A stretch of DNA of 5,096 nucleotides, from contig CANJKD010000240.1 in NCBI GenBank assembly GCA_947474415.1, forward strand, positions 1-5,096, read 5' to 3'. Below, in pieces: positions 1 to 5,096 of the stretch (its first letter is position 1; every line of letters begins with the position of its first letter). This DNA comes from Burkholderiales bacterium. GTDB lineage: Bacteria; Pseudomonadota; Gammaproteobacteria; Burkholderiales; Burkholderiaceae_C. Position numbers and translations under genes: made by a program. Below the pieces are notes generated by a model. The model saw only the letters and a program-made list of their open reading frames with translations, was not told where the DNA came from and searched no databases.

Positions 1-1
1 C

Positions 2-691
2 AAGCTGCTGCTGCAGGTCTGGGACACCGGCGTGGGCATTCGCGAGCAGGAGCGCCTGCGCATCTTCGAAGAGTTCTACCAGGTGCCGAACAGCGCGGCG
101 GTGAGCCCCGAGCAGCGCTGCGGCCTGGGCCTGGGGCTGGCCATCGTGAAGCGGCTCGCCGGGCTGATGGACGCACCGTTGGCGGTGCGCTCGCGGCCGG
201 GTCACGGCACGGTGTTCTCGCTCGAACTGCCGCTGGGCCAGGCGCCGCGCACCGACGCGACGCTGGTGCCCGGCAAGGGCCCGATCCGGTTGACGCTGGA
301 AGGGCGGCTGATCGTGATCGTCGAAGACGAGCCGGCCGTGCGCGCCGGCCTGGAGGTGCTGCTGCGCGGCTGGGGTGCGGAAATCATGTCTTTCGACAGC
401 GTTTCCGGCAGCGCCCGCTGGGCCGCCGGCGCCGACCTTGACGTTGTGAAGCCTGACCTGCTGATCGTCGACTACCGGCTCGAAGAGGGCCGGAACGGGG
501 TCGATGCGATCAAAGCGCTGCGGGTCCGGTTCGGCGCCGCCGTGCCGGCCATTCTGGTGACCGGCAGCACGATGACCGGGCACGACAAAGACGCGCAGTT
601 GCACGACTTCCACCTGCTCATCAAGCCGGTGGTGCCGAACAAGCTGCGGGCGATGATTGCGTTCAAGCTGGGGGTGAAGGCGGGGGCCTGA
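2..691 (+). CDS. Hybrid sensor histidine kinase/response regulator, C-terminal part
   Basis: This is the 3' end of a two-component hybrid kinase, open at the left edge with 229 residues visible. Residues 1-79 are the end of the HATPase_c ATP-binding domain. They show the G1 box DTGVGI (8-13), the F box around FEEFYQ (22-27) and the G2 box GLGLGLAIV (41-49). A short linker leads to a receiver domain at about 102-225. It has the acidic pair E108/D109, the phospho-acceptor D157 in LLIVDYRL, the switch threonine T187 in ILVTGS and the conserved K208 in LIKP. From family knowledge, the kinase autophosphorylates on an upstream histidine and phosphate can pass to the C-terminal receiver. The sensor region, any PAS or membrane segments and the DHp histidine lie outside the window, so the signal is unknown. 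No output domain follows the receiver. An internal GTG at 32 lies inside the G1 box, so it is not the start. The next gene is convergent. Confidence 0.93.
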   Translation, partial: KLLLQVWDTGVGIREQERLRIFEEFYQVPNSAAVSPEQRCGLGLGLAIVKRLAGLMDAPLAVRSRPGHGTVFSLELPLGQAPRTDATLVPGKGPIRLTLEGRLIVIVEDEPAVRAGLEVLLRGWGAEIMSFDSVSGSARWAAGADLDVVKPDLLIVDYRLEEGRNGVDAIKALRVRFGAAVPAILVTGSTMTGHDKDAQLHDFHLLIKPVVPNKLRAMIAFKLGVKAGA

Positions 692-722
692 CAGCTGCTC
701 CGCTGACGCCCTGCCTTGCTGG

Positions 723-1014
723 TTGCCCGACGACCGGCTCGAAGCGCTCGAGGTTCGATCCCTCGACCGGTTTGTCGAGAACGATGTGCTGACGGCGATG
801 CAGAAGCTGGTCTTCGCGGCCCTGAAGTCGGATGGCGCGCGCAACGACGAAGCCATGGCGGAAGCAAGGCTGGCGCACGACCTGGCCTGCGTTCACCCAA
901 GCCGTCAACGAAGCGGGGCCGTACCGGCCGTATTACCCCCTCGGGGCGCCGGATCGTGATGGAACGGCGCCCCTCGTCTGGCGGGTACGCAGGTCAGTCC
1001 CGCGAGGGGAGTGA
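723..1014 (+). pseudogene. Possible decayed coding remnant of unknown identity
   Basis: The frame starting at TTG 723 reads as a plausible helical protein piece (for example FVENDVLTAMQKLVFAALKS) up to about base 890. Its third positions are strongly G/C, like those of the neighbouring genes. Sense then appears to continue in the +1 frame from about 886, reading PAFTQAVNEAGPYRPYYP, and that frame stays open to a TGA at 1012-1014. This looks like one coding piece with a one-base frame change near 888-892. The antisense reading is rich in H, R and Q, as shadows usually are, which supports the plus sense. The last 60-70 bases run into the inverted-repeat block, so the true end of coding similarity may be near 940. 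I do not recognise the family, there is no good start codon or ribosome binding site, and the region lacks any neighbouring partner. It may be the 3' relic of a deleted gene, or chance. Confidence 0.3.
943..973. repeat. Inverted repeat, 9-bp arms
   Basis: GGGGCGCCG at 943-951 is perfectly complementary to CGGCGCCCC at 965-973, with a 13-base loop. Nearby CCCCTCG copies (937-943 and 970-976) can each pair with CGAGGGG at 1003-1009, so alternative, larger folds compete with it. No T-tract follows. It may be part of the same repeat block as the palindrome at 1022-1048. Confidence 0.6.
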
Positions 1015-1021
1015 GCGGAGA

Positions 1022-1048
1022 CATGAAGTGCCCAGTGGGCACTTCATG
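1022..1048. repeat. Near-perfect palindrome, 13-bp arms
   Basis: CATGAAGTGCCCA (1022-1034) is the exact reverse complement of TGGGCACTTCATG (1036-1048), with one central G at 1035. A 27-base palindrome of this quality is not expected by chance. It lies between two converging genes. Neither strand has a following run of T, so it is not a standard Rho-independent terminator. A GA-rich stretch, CGAGGGGAGTGAGCGGAG, precedes it at 1003-1020. The form suits either a dispersed intergenic repeat unit or a binding site for a dimeric protein. The sequence alone does not separate these. Confidence 0.75.
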
Positions 1049-1145
1049 CGAGAGAACGACCGGCTTGGGGCGGCCCGGCGCTCGGTCGGAATGCAACGCG
1101 GGATGGCCCGCCGGAAGCTATCCCCGCGCGGCCGGCGTGCGCACC

Positions 1146-1988
1146 TCAAGCCGGCGTGTACGCCAGCCTCACATAGATCGGCGCAAACGCCTCGGCCTGC
1201 GTCACTTCCAGCAGGCGCTCGCGGGCCAGCTCCAGCATCGCGATGAAGGTGACCACCAGCACCTGCGGGCCGCGGCTCACGTCGAACAGGTCTTCGAACA
1301 TCGCGAAGCGCCGGCCCTGCAGGGCGCGCAGCACGATGCTCATGTGCTCGCGCACGCTGAGTTGCTCGCGCGTGATCATGTGGTGCTGGTTCAGGCGGGC
1401 GCGCTTCAGGATGTCGGCCCAGGCGGCACGAAGATCATCGGCATCGACCTCGGGGAAGCGCGGCGCGAGCGACTGTTCGATCACCACCTGCGCGCGCAGA
1501 AAGTCACGGCCGATCAGCGGCAGCTGGTCGAGCTTTGCGGCGGCGGCCTTCATCTGCTCGTACTCGATCAGCCGGCGCACGAGTTCGGCGCGCGGATCTT
1601 CCACTTCCTGGCCGTCGGCGCTCTGCTTCGGCGGCAGCAGCATGCGCGACTTGATTTCGATCAGCATCGCCGCCATCAGCAGGTAGTCGCTGGCGAGTTC
1701 GAGATTCGTCTTGCGGATCTGCTCGACGTAGGCCAGGTACTGGCGCGTCACGCTGGCCAGTGGGATGTCGAGAATGTTGAAGTTCTGGCGCCGGATCAGG
1801 TAGAGCAGCAGGTCGAGCGGGCCCTCGAAGGCTTCGAGGAACACCTCCAGTGCATCCGGCGGGATGTACAGGTCGGAGGGCATCGCGAACAGCGGTTCGC
1901 CATACAGGCGCGCCACCGCCACGCCGTCGACGACGATGGGGACAGCCTCCAGGCCCGGTGCCTCGGGCACCAGCGCGTCGTCGTTCAT
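1146..1988 (-). CDS. scpA: Segregation and condensation protein A
   Basis: ScpA is the kleisin subunit that bridges the Smc ATPase heads and binds ScpB in the chromosome-condensing complex. It acts on the nucleoid. The 280-aa product has the hallmark N-terminal kleisin motif FEGPLDLLLYLIRRQ (54-68), followed by NILDIPLASVTRQYL (71-85) and a helix leading to ASDYLLMAAMLIEIKSRMLLP (99-119). A charged middle part follows. The C-terminal winged-helix part (about 225-280) includes SRGPQVLVVTFIAMLELARERLLEV. Length is usual for the family; the roughly 45 residues before the kleisin motif resemble the extension of betaproteobacterial forms. ATG at 1988 is chosen because upstream in-frame starts would run into the preceding DUF3460 gene, leaving a 25-bp gap. 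No strong Shine-Dalgarno sequence is visible before it. Co-transcription with the DUF3460 gene is inferred from spacing. The smc and scpB genes are not in the window. Confidence 0.95.
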   Translation of the reverse strand: MNDDALVPEAPGLEAVPIVVDGVAVARLYGEPLFAMPSDLYIPPDALEVFLEAFEGPLDLLLYLIRRQNFNILDIPLASVTRQYLAYVEQIRKTNLELASDYLLMAAMLIEIKSRMLLPPKQSADGQEVEDPRAELVRRLIEYEQMKAAAAKLDQLPLIGRDFLRAQVVIEQSLAPRFPEVDADDLRAAWADILKRARLNQHHMITREQLSVREHMSIVLRALQGRRFAMFEDLFDVSRGPQVLVVTFIAMLELARERLLEVTQAEAFAPIYVRLAYTPA

Positions 1989-2013
1989 GGCGGAAGCGCC
2001 GTGGCTCAGGCTC

Positions 2014-2214
2014 TCAATGGCCGGTCTGGTAGACGTAGGGTTGCTGCGGCACCTTGGCATCGCTGTAGTCGGCCTGGGCGTTAAGGTCGATGCGCTTGTC
2101 CCAGAGCAGGGCGCGGCCCTTGCGCTGTTCCTCCTCCAGCGTCGGCTTGGCGGCCTTCAGCTGGTCGATGAAGGTGGTGACGTCGGAGGTGTAGGCTTTC
2201 CAGAACAGCGGCAT
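2014..2214 (-). CDS. DUF3460 family small protein
   Basis: This is a 66-aa protein starting MPLFWKAYTSDVTTFIDQLK and ending PQQPYVYQTGH, which I recognise as the DUF3460 family of betaproteobacteria. That family is commonly encoded directly upstream of scpA, as here. It has a lysine/glutamate-rich helical middle (about 20-40, with PTLEEEQRKGRALLWDKR) and no signal peptide, membrane segment or known catalytic motif. It is probably cytoplasmic, and its function is unknown. Genetic linkage to scpA suggests, but does not show, a role near chromosome segregation. ATG at 2214 fits the family's usual N-terminus. The frame stays open further upstream, but that reading is rich in R, A and P and looks non-coding. 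A plausible -10 hexamer lies about 45 bases upstream. Confidence 0.9.
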   Translation of the reverse strand: MPLFWKAYTSDVTTFIDQLKAAKPTLEEEQRKGRALLWDKRIDLNAQADYSDAKVPQQPYVYQTGH

Positions 2215-2258
2215 GGGAGTTTGGCGCGGTTTGCAGCTCGCGCGAGAGTCGTTCAGCG

Positions 2259-2264
2259 ATTTTA
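2259..2264 (-). promoter_or_regulatory. Candidate -10 box for the DUF3460-scpA transcript
   Basis: On the minus strand the hexamer TAAAAT (within GTTAAAATCGC) lies 44 bases before the DUF3460 ATG. It sits in an AT-rich island in otherwise GC-rich DNA, and this type of -10 is common in betaproteobacteria. No good -35 is found at the expected spacing (2282-2287 reads GCCGGC). The upstream side is instead taken up by a 7-bp-arm hairpin at 2282-2301. Confidence 0.4.
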
Positions 2265-2281
2265 ACGGGGCGGAGTCGACA

Positions 2282-2301
2282 GCCGGCCGACACGGGCCGG
2301 C
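2282..2301. repeat. GC-rich inverted repeat, 7-bp arms
   Basis: GCCGGCC (2282-2288) pairs with GGCCGGC (2295-2301) across a 6-base loop. It lies about 95 bases after the stop of the 223-aa gene and just upstream of the candidate -10 for DUF3460-scpA. It could act as a weak terminator for the former, though the minus-strand continuation TGTCGACTCC has no T-tract. It also overlaps where the -35 element should be. The 12-mer GCCGGCGCCGGG begins within its right arm (2296-2307) and recurs at 2374-2385. Confidence 0.4.
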
Positions 2302-2393
2302 GCCGGGCCACCAAGAGGCACACCATGTGGCTCTCGGCGGTGCGTGCATCCGCTCGGCGGGTGGCACAGGTACGCCGGCGCCGGGTGCAACAT

Positions 2394-3065
2394 TCAGGCC
2401 TCGATGCGCCGCAATTGCTGGCCACCTTGCACGAAAGTGTTCGGCTCGCCGACGATCCAGCGCGCCAGTTCGTCCAGGCGGCCCGAGCCGATCTCGAACG
2501 ACGCGAAGTCGAGCGTCACGGTCTCGAAGCCGTCAAGGTTGACCAGCTCGAAGCGCAGCCGGCCGGCATCGTGATCAGGCGTGACCAACACGCTGGCTTC
2601 GAAGTCGGCGACGAGCTCGTAGCGCATCTCCTGCAGCTTGGCGGTGGCCGGGTTGCGCACCGCCTCGCTGGTGAACCTGGCGCCGCTGCGGCGCAGCCGC
2701 GATTCGAGCTGCTCGATGTCGGGCAGGAAGTTCTTCACGAACGCCACCGGCGTGCCGCTGACCAGACGCCAGCGCAGTGCCACATGGTCGAAGGCTTCCT
2801 GGCCGCGCAGCTTCTTGCGGCGCGCATCGGCCCGGAAGTCGCGCAGGCGCAGGCCGTCGAAGGCCTGGCGCCGGTCGAGCCGGTACGACACGCGCGACGC
2901 CGGGCACAGCACGTTCAACTGCTGCGCCAGCGTGGCGAGGTAGGTGAACGCGGTCTGGCACGCGGCATCGGTAAGCGCCGCCTGACGGCTCAGAAAGCCG
3001 GTGTCGGTGTTCTGCAGGGCCTTGGCGGCGTCGGCCTGGCGCTTGAGGTCGTCGAGAAAGCCCAC
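2394..3065 (-). CDS. Conserved protein of unknown function
   Basis: This is a 223-aa product that I recognise only as a conserved hypothetical type found in Burkholderiales, with no function I can name. It opens with a short amphipathic helix (MGFLDDLKRQADAAKALQ). A basic cluster, RADARRKKLR, lies at 78-87. The C-terminal half is likely beta-rich (EMRYELVADFEASVLVTP, 146-163), and the end is LDELARWIVGEPNTF (197-211). There is no signal peptide, transmembrane segment or enzyme motif, so it is probably cytoplasmic. The start is GTG at 3065, inferred from the fit of the N-terminus; no clear Shine-Dalgarno sequence precedes it. It is divergent from the CYTH-CHAD gene across 115 bp. It is 179 bp upstream of DUF3460 on the same strand, and the promoter-like box in that gap suggests the two are transcribed separately. 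Codon bias is like that of the neighbours, so it looks native. Confidence 0.85.
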   Translation of the reverse strand: MGFLDDLKRQADAAKALQNTDTGFLSRQAALTDAACQTAFTYLATLAQQLNVLCPASRVSYRLDRRQAFDGLRLRDFRADARRKKLRGQEAFDHVALRWRLVSGTPVAFVKNFLPDIEQLESRLRRSGARFTSEAVRNPATAKLQEMRYELVADFEASVLVTPDHDAGRLRFELVNLDGFETVTLDFASFEIGSGRLDELARWIVGEPNTFVQGGQQLRRIEA

Positions 3066-3180
3066 GGGTCGAAGTCCGGTTGCGCCAAAACAGAAAGCTT
3101 AACTGGTGCAAACGGCCCGAGTTGGCACAATGCCAGGCGAATTCATCAAAAACGGGCGCGGCAGCTGTCACGATACGGTC

Positions 3181-4698
3181 ATGCATGAAATCGAGTTGAA
3201 GTTCCAGGTGCCTCCCGGGCAACGCGACGCGCTCGACAAGGCCGTGGCGGGCCGCACGCCCGCGCGCCGTGTGCGGCTGCAGGCTGCGTACTGCGACACG
3301 GCGCAACGGGCCCTGGCACAGGCGCGCATGGCCTTGCGGGTGCGCCGCGAGGGCCGGCAATGGGTGCAGACGCTGAAGGGCGCCACGGCCGACGGCATGA
3401 CGCGGCTCGAGCACAACGTGCCACTCGTTGGAGCCGCAAGCGCGGGTGCCGCCGCGCCGCAGGCCGACCCGGCCCTGCACGCCGGCACGCCGGCCGGCGA
3501 CCGGCTGAGAACGGCGCTTGGCCAGGCGCCGGAAGAGCCGCTGGCCGTGCTGTTCCAGACCGACATCCTGCGCCGCACACGGGTGCAACGTACGTCGCTC
3601 GGCAGCGTCGAACTGGCACTCGACAGCGGTTCGATCACCGCTGGCGGCTCGAAGCTCGCGGTGCATGAACTCGAAATCGAACTGCTGAGCGGTTCGCCCC
3701 AGGCGGTGATTTTTGCGGCGCGGCGCTGGGTGCCACGCTTCGGCCTGTGGCTGGACACGCGCAGCAAGGCCGAGCGCGGCGACATGCTGGCCCGCAGCGT
3801 GGCCATGGCGCCGCCGCGCGCGGCGGCGGCCGTGCGGCTGGCGTCGGACATGAGCACGGCGCAGGCCTTGCGCTGCGTGCTGGCAACGTGCGCCGACCAG
3901 GTCCTCGTCAACGCGAGCCAGGTGGCGTCGGGCGAGCACGGTGACGAGCATGTGCACCAGTTGCGCGTCGGCCTGCGGCGGCTGCGCAGTGGCTTGCGGC
4001 TGTTCGAGGGCACGCCTGTCGATGCCGGGCTGGCGCTTGCGGCCGCCGCGCTGTTCGGGCGCCTGGGCGCGGCGCGTGACCAGGTCGTCATCGAAGGCGA
4101 GTTCGCTGCGGAATTGCAGGCGGCCTTGCAGGCGGCGGGTGTGCCGGGCGGCGTGCCACGGGCGACGCCGCCCGACGACGGCGAAGTGCCTGCCGCCGTG
4201 CTGCGCGATGCGGCCAGCCAGACCTTGTTGCTCGACCTGCTCGCCGCAGTGCATGCCGATGACCCGATCATTGAAGTGGCCGACACCGGCGCGCCCATCC
4301 CCGATGAACCGCTGCGTGACCGTCTCGCGGCCCGCCTGAACCGCTGGCACCGGCGCGCGGCGGCCGACGCGAAGCGCTACCCGGAACTCGACGATGAGGG
4401 CCGGCACCGGCTGCGCAAGCGCATCAAGCGGCTGCGCTACGCGCTGGAATTCTCGGCCGCGCTGTTCAAGCCGCGCGAGTTGCGGCGCTACCTGGCCGCG
4501 CTGCGAGCGGTGCAGGAACGCCTGGGTGCGATCAACGACGTGGTGGTGGCGATGGAGGCCTTCAAGCGCCACCGCGACACCGACCCTCGTGCCTGGTTCG
4601 CGCTGGGCTGGCTGGCGGCACGCCGCGAAGTACTGATCGCGAAGGCGCTGCCCGACCTGAAGACCTTCGCCCGCGCGAAGCGGCTCGGCAAGGCGTGA
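3181..4698 (+). CDS. CYTH and CHAD domain protein, probable triphosphatase
   Basis: The 505-aa product has two domains. The N-terminal CYTH domain (about 1-205) is a triphosphate tunnel metalloenzyme fold. It shows the signature ExExK (E3, E5, K7), YCDT (37-40), LRVRRE (52-57), QTLK (63-66), the acidic strand HELEIELL (162-169, E163/E165/E167) and K196 with ERG (198-200). These are the metal- and phosphate-binding residues of the family. The C-terminal CHAD domain (about 224-495) is a helical bundle with two conserved basic helices: HQLRVGLRRLR (259-269) and HRLRKRIKRLRY (409-420). Family knowledge says CHAD domains bind polyphosphate and that CYTH-CHAD proteins such as E. coli YgiF hydrolyse inorganic triphosphate. 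The exact substrate here is inferred. ATG 3181 is chosen because the ExExK motif begins two residues later, as usual. No strong ribosome binding site is visible. All key residues I checked are present. A Kdo hydroxylase gene converges 65 bp downstream. Confidence 0.93.
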   Translation: MHEIELKFQVPPGQRDALDKAVAGRTPARRVRLQAAYCDTAQRALAQARMALRVRREGRQWVQTLKGATADGMTRLEHNVPLVGAASAGAAAPQADPALHAGTPAGDRLRTALGQAPEEPLAVLFQTDILRRTRVQRTSLGSVELALDSGSITAGGSKLAVHELEIELLSGSPQAVIFAARRWVPRFGLWLDTRSKAERGDMLARSVAMAPPRAAAAVRLASDMSTAQALRCVLATCADQVLVNASQVASGEHGDEHVHQLRVGLRRLRSGLRLFEGTPVDAGLALAAAALFGRLGAARDQVVIEGEFAAELQAALQAAGVPGGVPRATPPDDGEVPAAVLRDAASQTLLLDLLAAVHADDPIIEVADTGAPIPDEPLRDRLAARLNRWHRRAAADAKRYPELDDEGRHRLRKRIKRLRYALEFSAALFKPRELRRYLAALRAVQERLGAINDVVVAMEAFKRHRDTDPRAWFALGWLAARREVLIAKALPDLKTFARAKRLGKA

Positions 4699-4763
4699 GG
4701 GCGTGCAGGTTTCCCGCTTGACCCACGCTCATTGTGTGAGTTGGCATCTCCGCTGCCGGCGCT

Positions 4764-5096
4764 TCAGCGCAGCTCGCGCCCCATCAGCCGTTCCAGCGTG
4801 CCGCGCGGCGAGGTTTCGGGCCGCTGCTGTTGTGCGGCATCGAGGTGGGAAGTCTGCTCAAGCAGGTGTTGGCCGCCCGTCGCGGCGTGCAGCACCTGGG
4901 TCGCTGTAGACGACCCGGGTCGTACCGGGCGCGAACGCCACCTTCGCTTGTGGGCTGTCTTTCTGGAACGCGGCATCAGCCTTAGAGCGGTCGTGCAGTT
5001 GCGGCATCACATGGTCGTATTCGGTGCGGCGGCGCTTGGTGATGCCGGTCTTCGCGAGCAGCCAGGCCGAACCCGGCAGCGGCTTTGAGATGGCCG
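4764..5096 (-). pseudogene. kdoO: Kdo hydroxylase, C-terminal third, frameshifted
   Basis: Kdo hydroxylase is an iron-dependent oxygenase that converts Kdo to Ko in the inner core of lipopolysaccharide in some Burkholderiales and related Gram-negatives. The first visible frame (5094-4900) gives 65 residues, including PLPGSAWLLAKTGITKRRR, EYDHVMPQLHD and FAPGTTRVVYSD. This matches the conserved C-terminal region of the family as I know it. The match then continues in another frame for 44 residues from QVLHAATGGQHLLEQTSHL to LERLMGRELR and a TGA at 4766-4764. One extra C in the run CCC (minus strand, 4900-4898) explains the break: GACCAG would encode the expected D-Q. Without correction, translation stops at 4860-4858. 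The C-terminal histidine of QVLHA, probably an active-site residue, would be lost. The 5' part lies beyond the window, so other damage cannot be judged. A sequencing error is the main alternative. The gene converges on the CYTH-CHAD gene with a 65-bp gap and no clear terminator. Confidence 0.8.

Larger units (their letters stand above)
692..1145. other. Convergent intergenic region with repeats and a possible gene remnant
   Basis: These 454 bp separate the 3' ends of the hybrid kinase (+) and scpA (-). No intact gene is convincing here. The left half (about 720-940) has coding-like composition in the plus sense, with high GC at third positions and a helix-forming reading, but no good start and a probable frame change. 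The right half (about 937-1090) is rich in inverted repeats: 943-951 with 965-973, 937-943 with 1003-1009, 1022-1034 with 1036-1048, and 1057-1062 with 1083-1088. No T-tract follows any of the hairpins on either strand, so no canonical intrinsic terminator is visible, although the hairpins could help end both converging transcripts. A 9-bp direct repeat, GCCGGCGTG, occurs at 1131-1139 and again at 1150-1158, the second copy within the end of scpA. Confidence 0.7.

Noticed and set aside
663..908. An 81-aa minus-strand open frame in the convergent gap.
   Set aside because: Its composition is that of a shadow frame, and the plus sense of the same stretch has the better coding pattern. It also overlaps the end of the kinase gene.
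1011..2084. A 357-codon plus-strand open frame opposite scpA.
   Set aside because: It is the antisense shadow of scpA (H, Q and R rich), and its first residues come from the palindrome at 1022-1048.
3104..3131. Promoter-like pair for the CYTH-CHAD gene (TGGTGC, 16-base spacer, CACAAT).
   Set aside because: Both hexamers are weak matches. The location is reasonable, about 50 bases before the ATG, but the evidence is too thin to annotate.
2325..3188. A 287-codon plus-strand open frame opposite the 223-aa gene.
   Set aside because: It is antisense to a recognisable conserved protein and has a typical shadow composition. Its frame also runs past the CYTH-CHAD start.
2575..4572. A 665-codon open frame on the minus strand antisense to the CYTH-CHAD gene and overlapping the 223-aa gene.
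   Set aside because: Its product is rich in R, H, Q and A with no domain pattern, as expected for a shadow frame in GC-rich DNA. The opposite strand encodes a clear CYTH-CHAD protein with all its motifs.
4764..4976. A separate 70-aa minus-strand gene.
   Set aside because: Its first ~25 residues are out-of-frame sequence. The remainder is the displaced C-terminus of the Kdo hydroxylase, so it is part of the frameshifted gene.

Overview
The window comes from a GC-rich genome, with strongly G/C-biased third codon positions. A DUF3460 protein directly upstream of scpA, a Kdo hydroxylase and a CYTH/CHAD protein together suggest a betaproteobacterium, most likely Burkholderiales. This assignment rests on recognising protein families and gene order, not on a marker gene. 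I saw no rRNA, tRNA, CRISPR array, insertion sequence or phage gene.

Layout from left to right. (1) Bases 2-691 (+) hold the C-terminal end of a hybrid sensor kinase: the end of the kinase ATPase domain followed by a receiver domain. (2) Bases 692-1145 are a 454-bp convergent intergenic region. It holds a possible decayed coding remnant (about 723-1014) and a block of inverted repeats, including a 13-bp-arm palindrome at 1022-1048. (3) A minus-strand pair follows: a 66-aa DUF3460 protein (2214-2014) and scpA (1988-1146), separated by 25 bp and probably one transcript. A plausible -10 box (2264-2259) lies upstream. (4) A 223-aa conserved protein of unknown function lies on the minus strand (3065-2394, GTG start). 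(5) Divergent from it, across 115 bp, is a 505-aa CYTH-CHAD protein (3181-4698, +). (6) On the minus strand at the right edge (5096-4764) is the C-terminal third of a Kdo hydroxylase, interrupted by an apparent +1 frameshift.

These are mostly separate housekeeping or envelope functions and do not form one pathway. ScpA acts in chromosome condensation, the CYTH-CHAD protein probably in triphosphate/polyphosphate biology, the Kdo hydroxylase in lipopolysaccharide inner-core modification, and the hybrid kinase in signalling. I found no convincing new multi-gene system. The points most worth a second look are the frameshifted Kdo hydroxylase, whose extra base sits inside a quasi-palindrome, the palindromic repeat block, and the unidentified remnant beside it.
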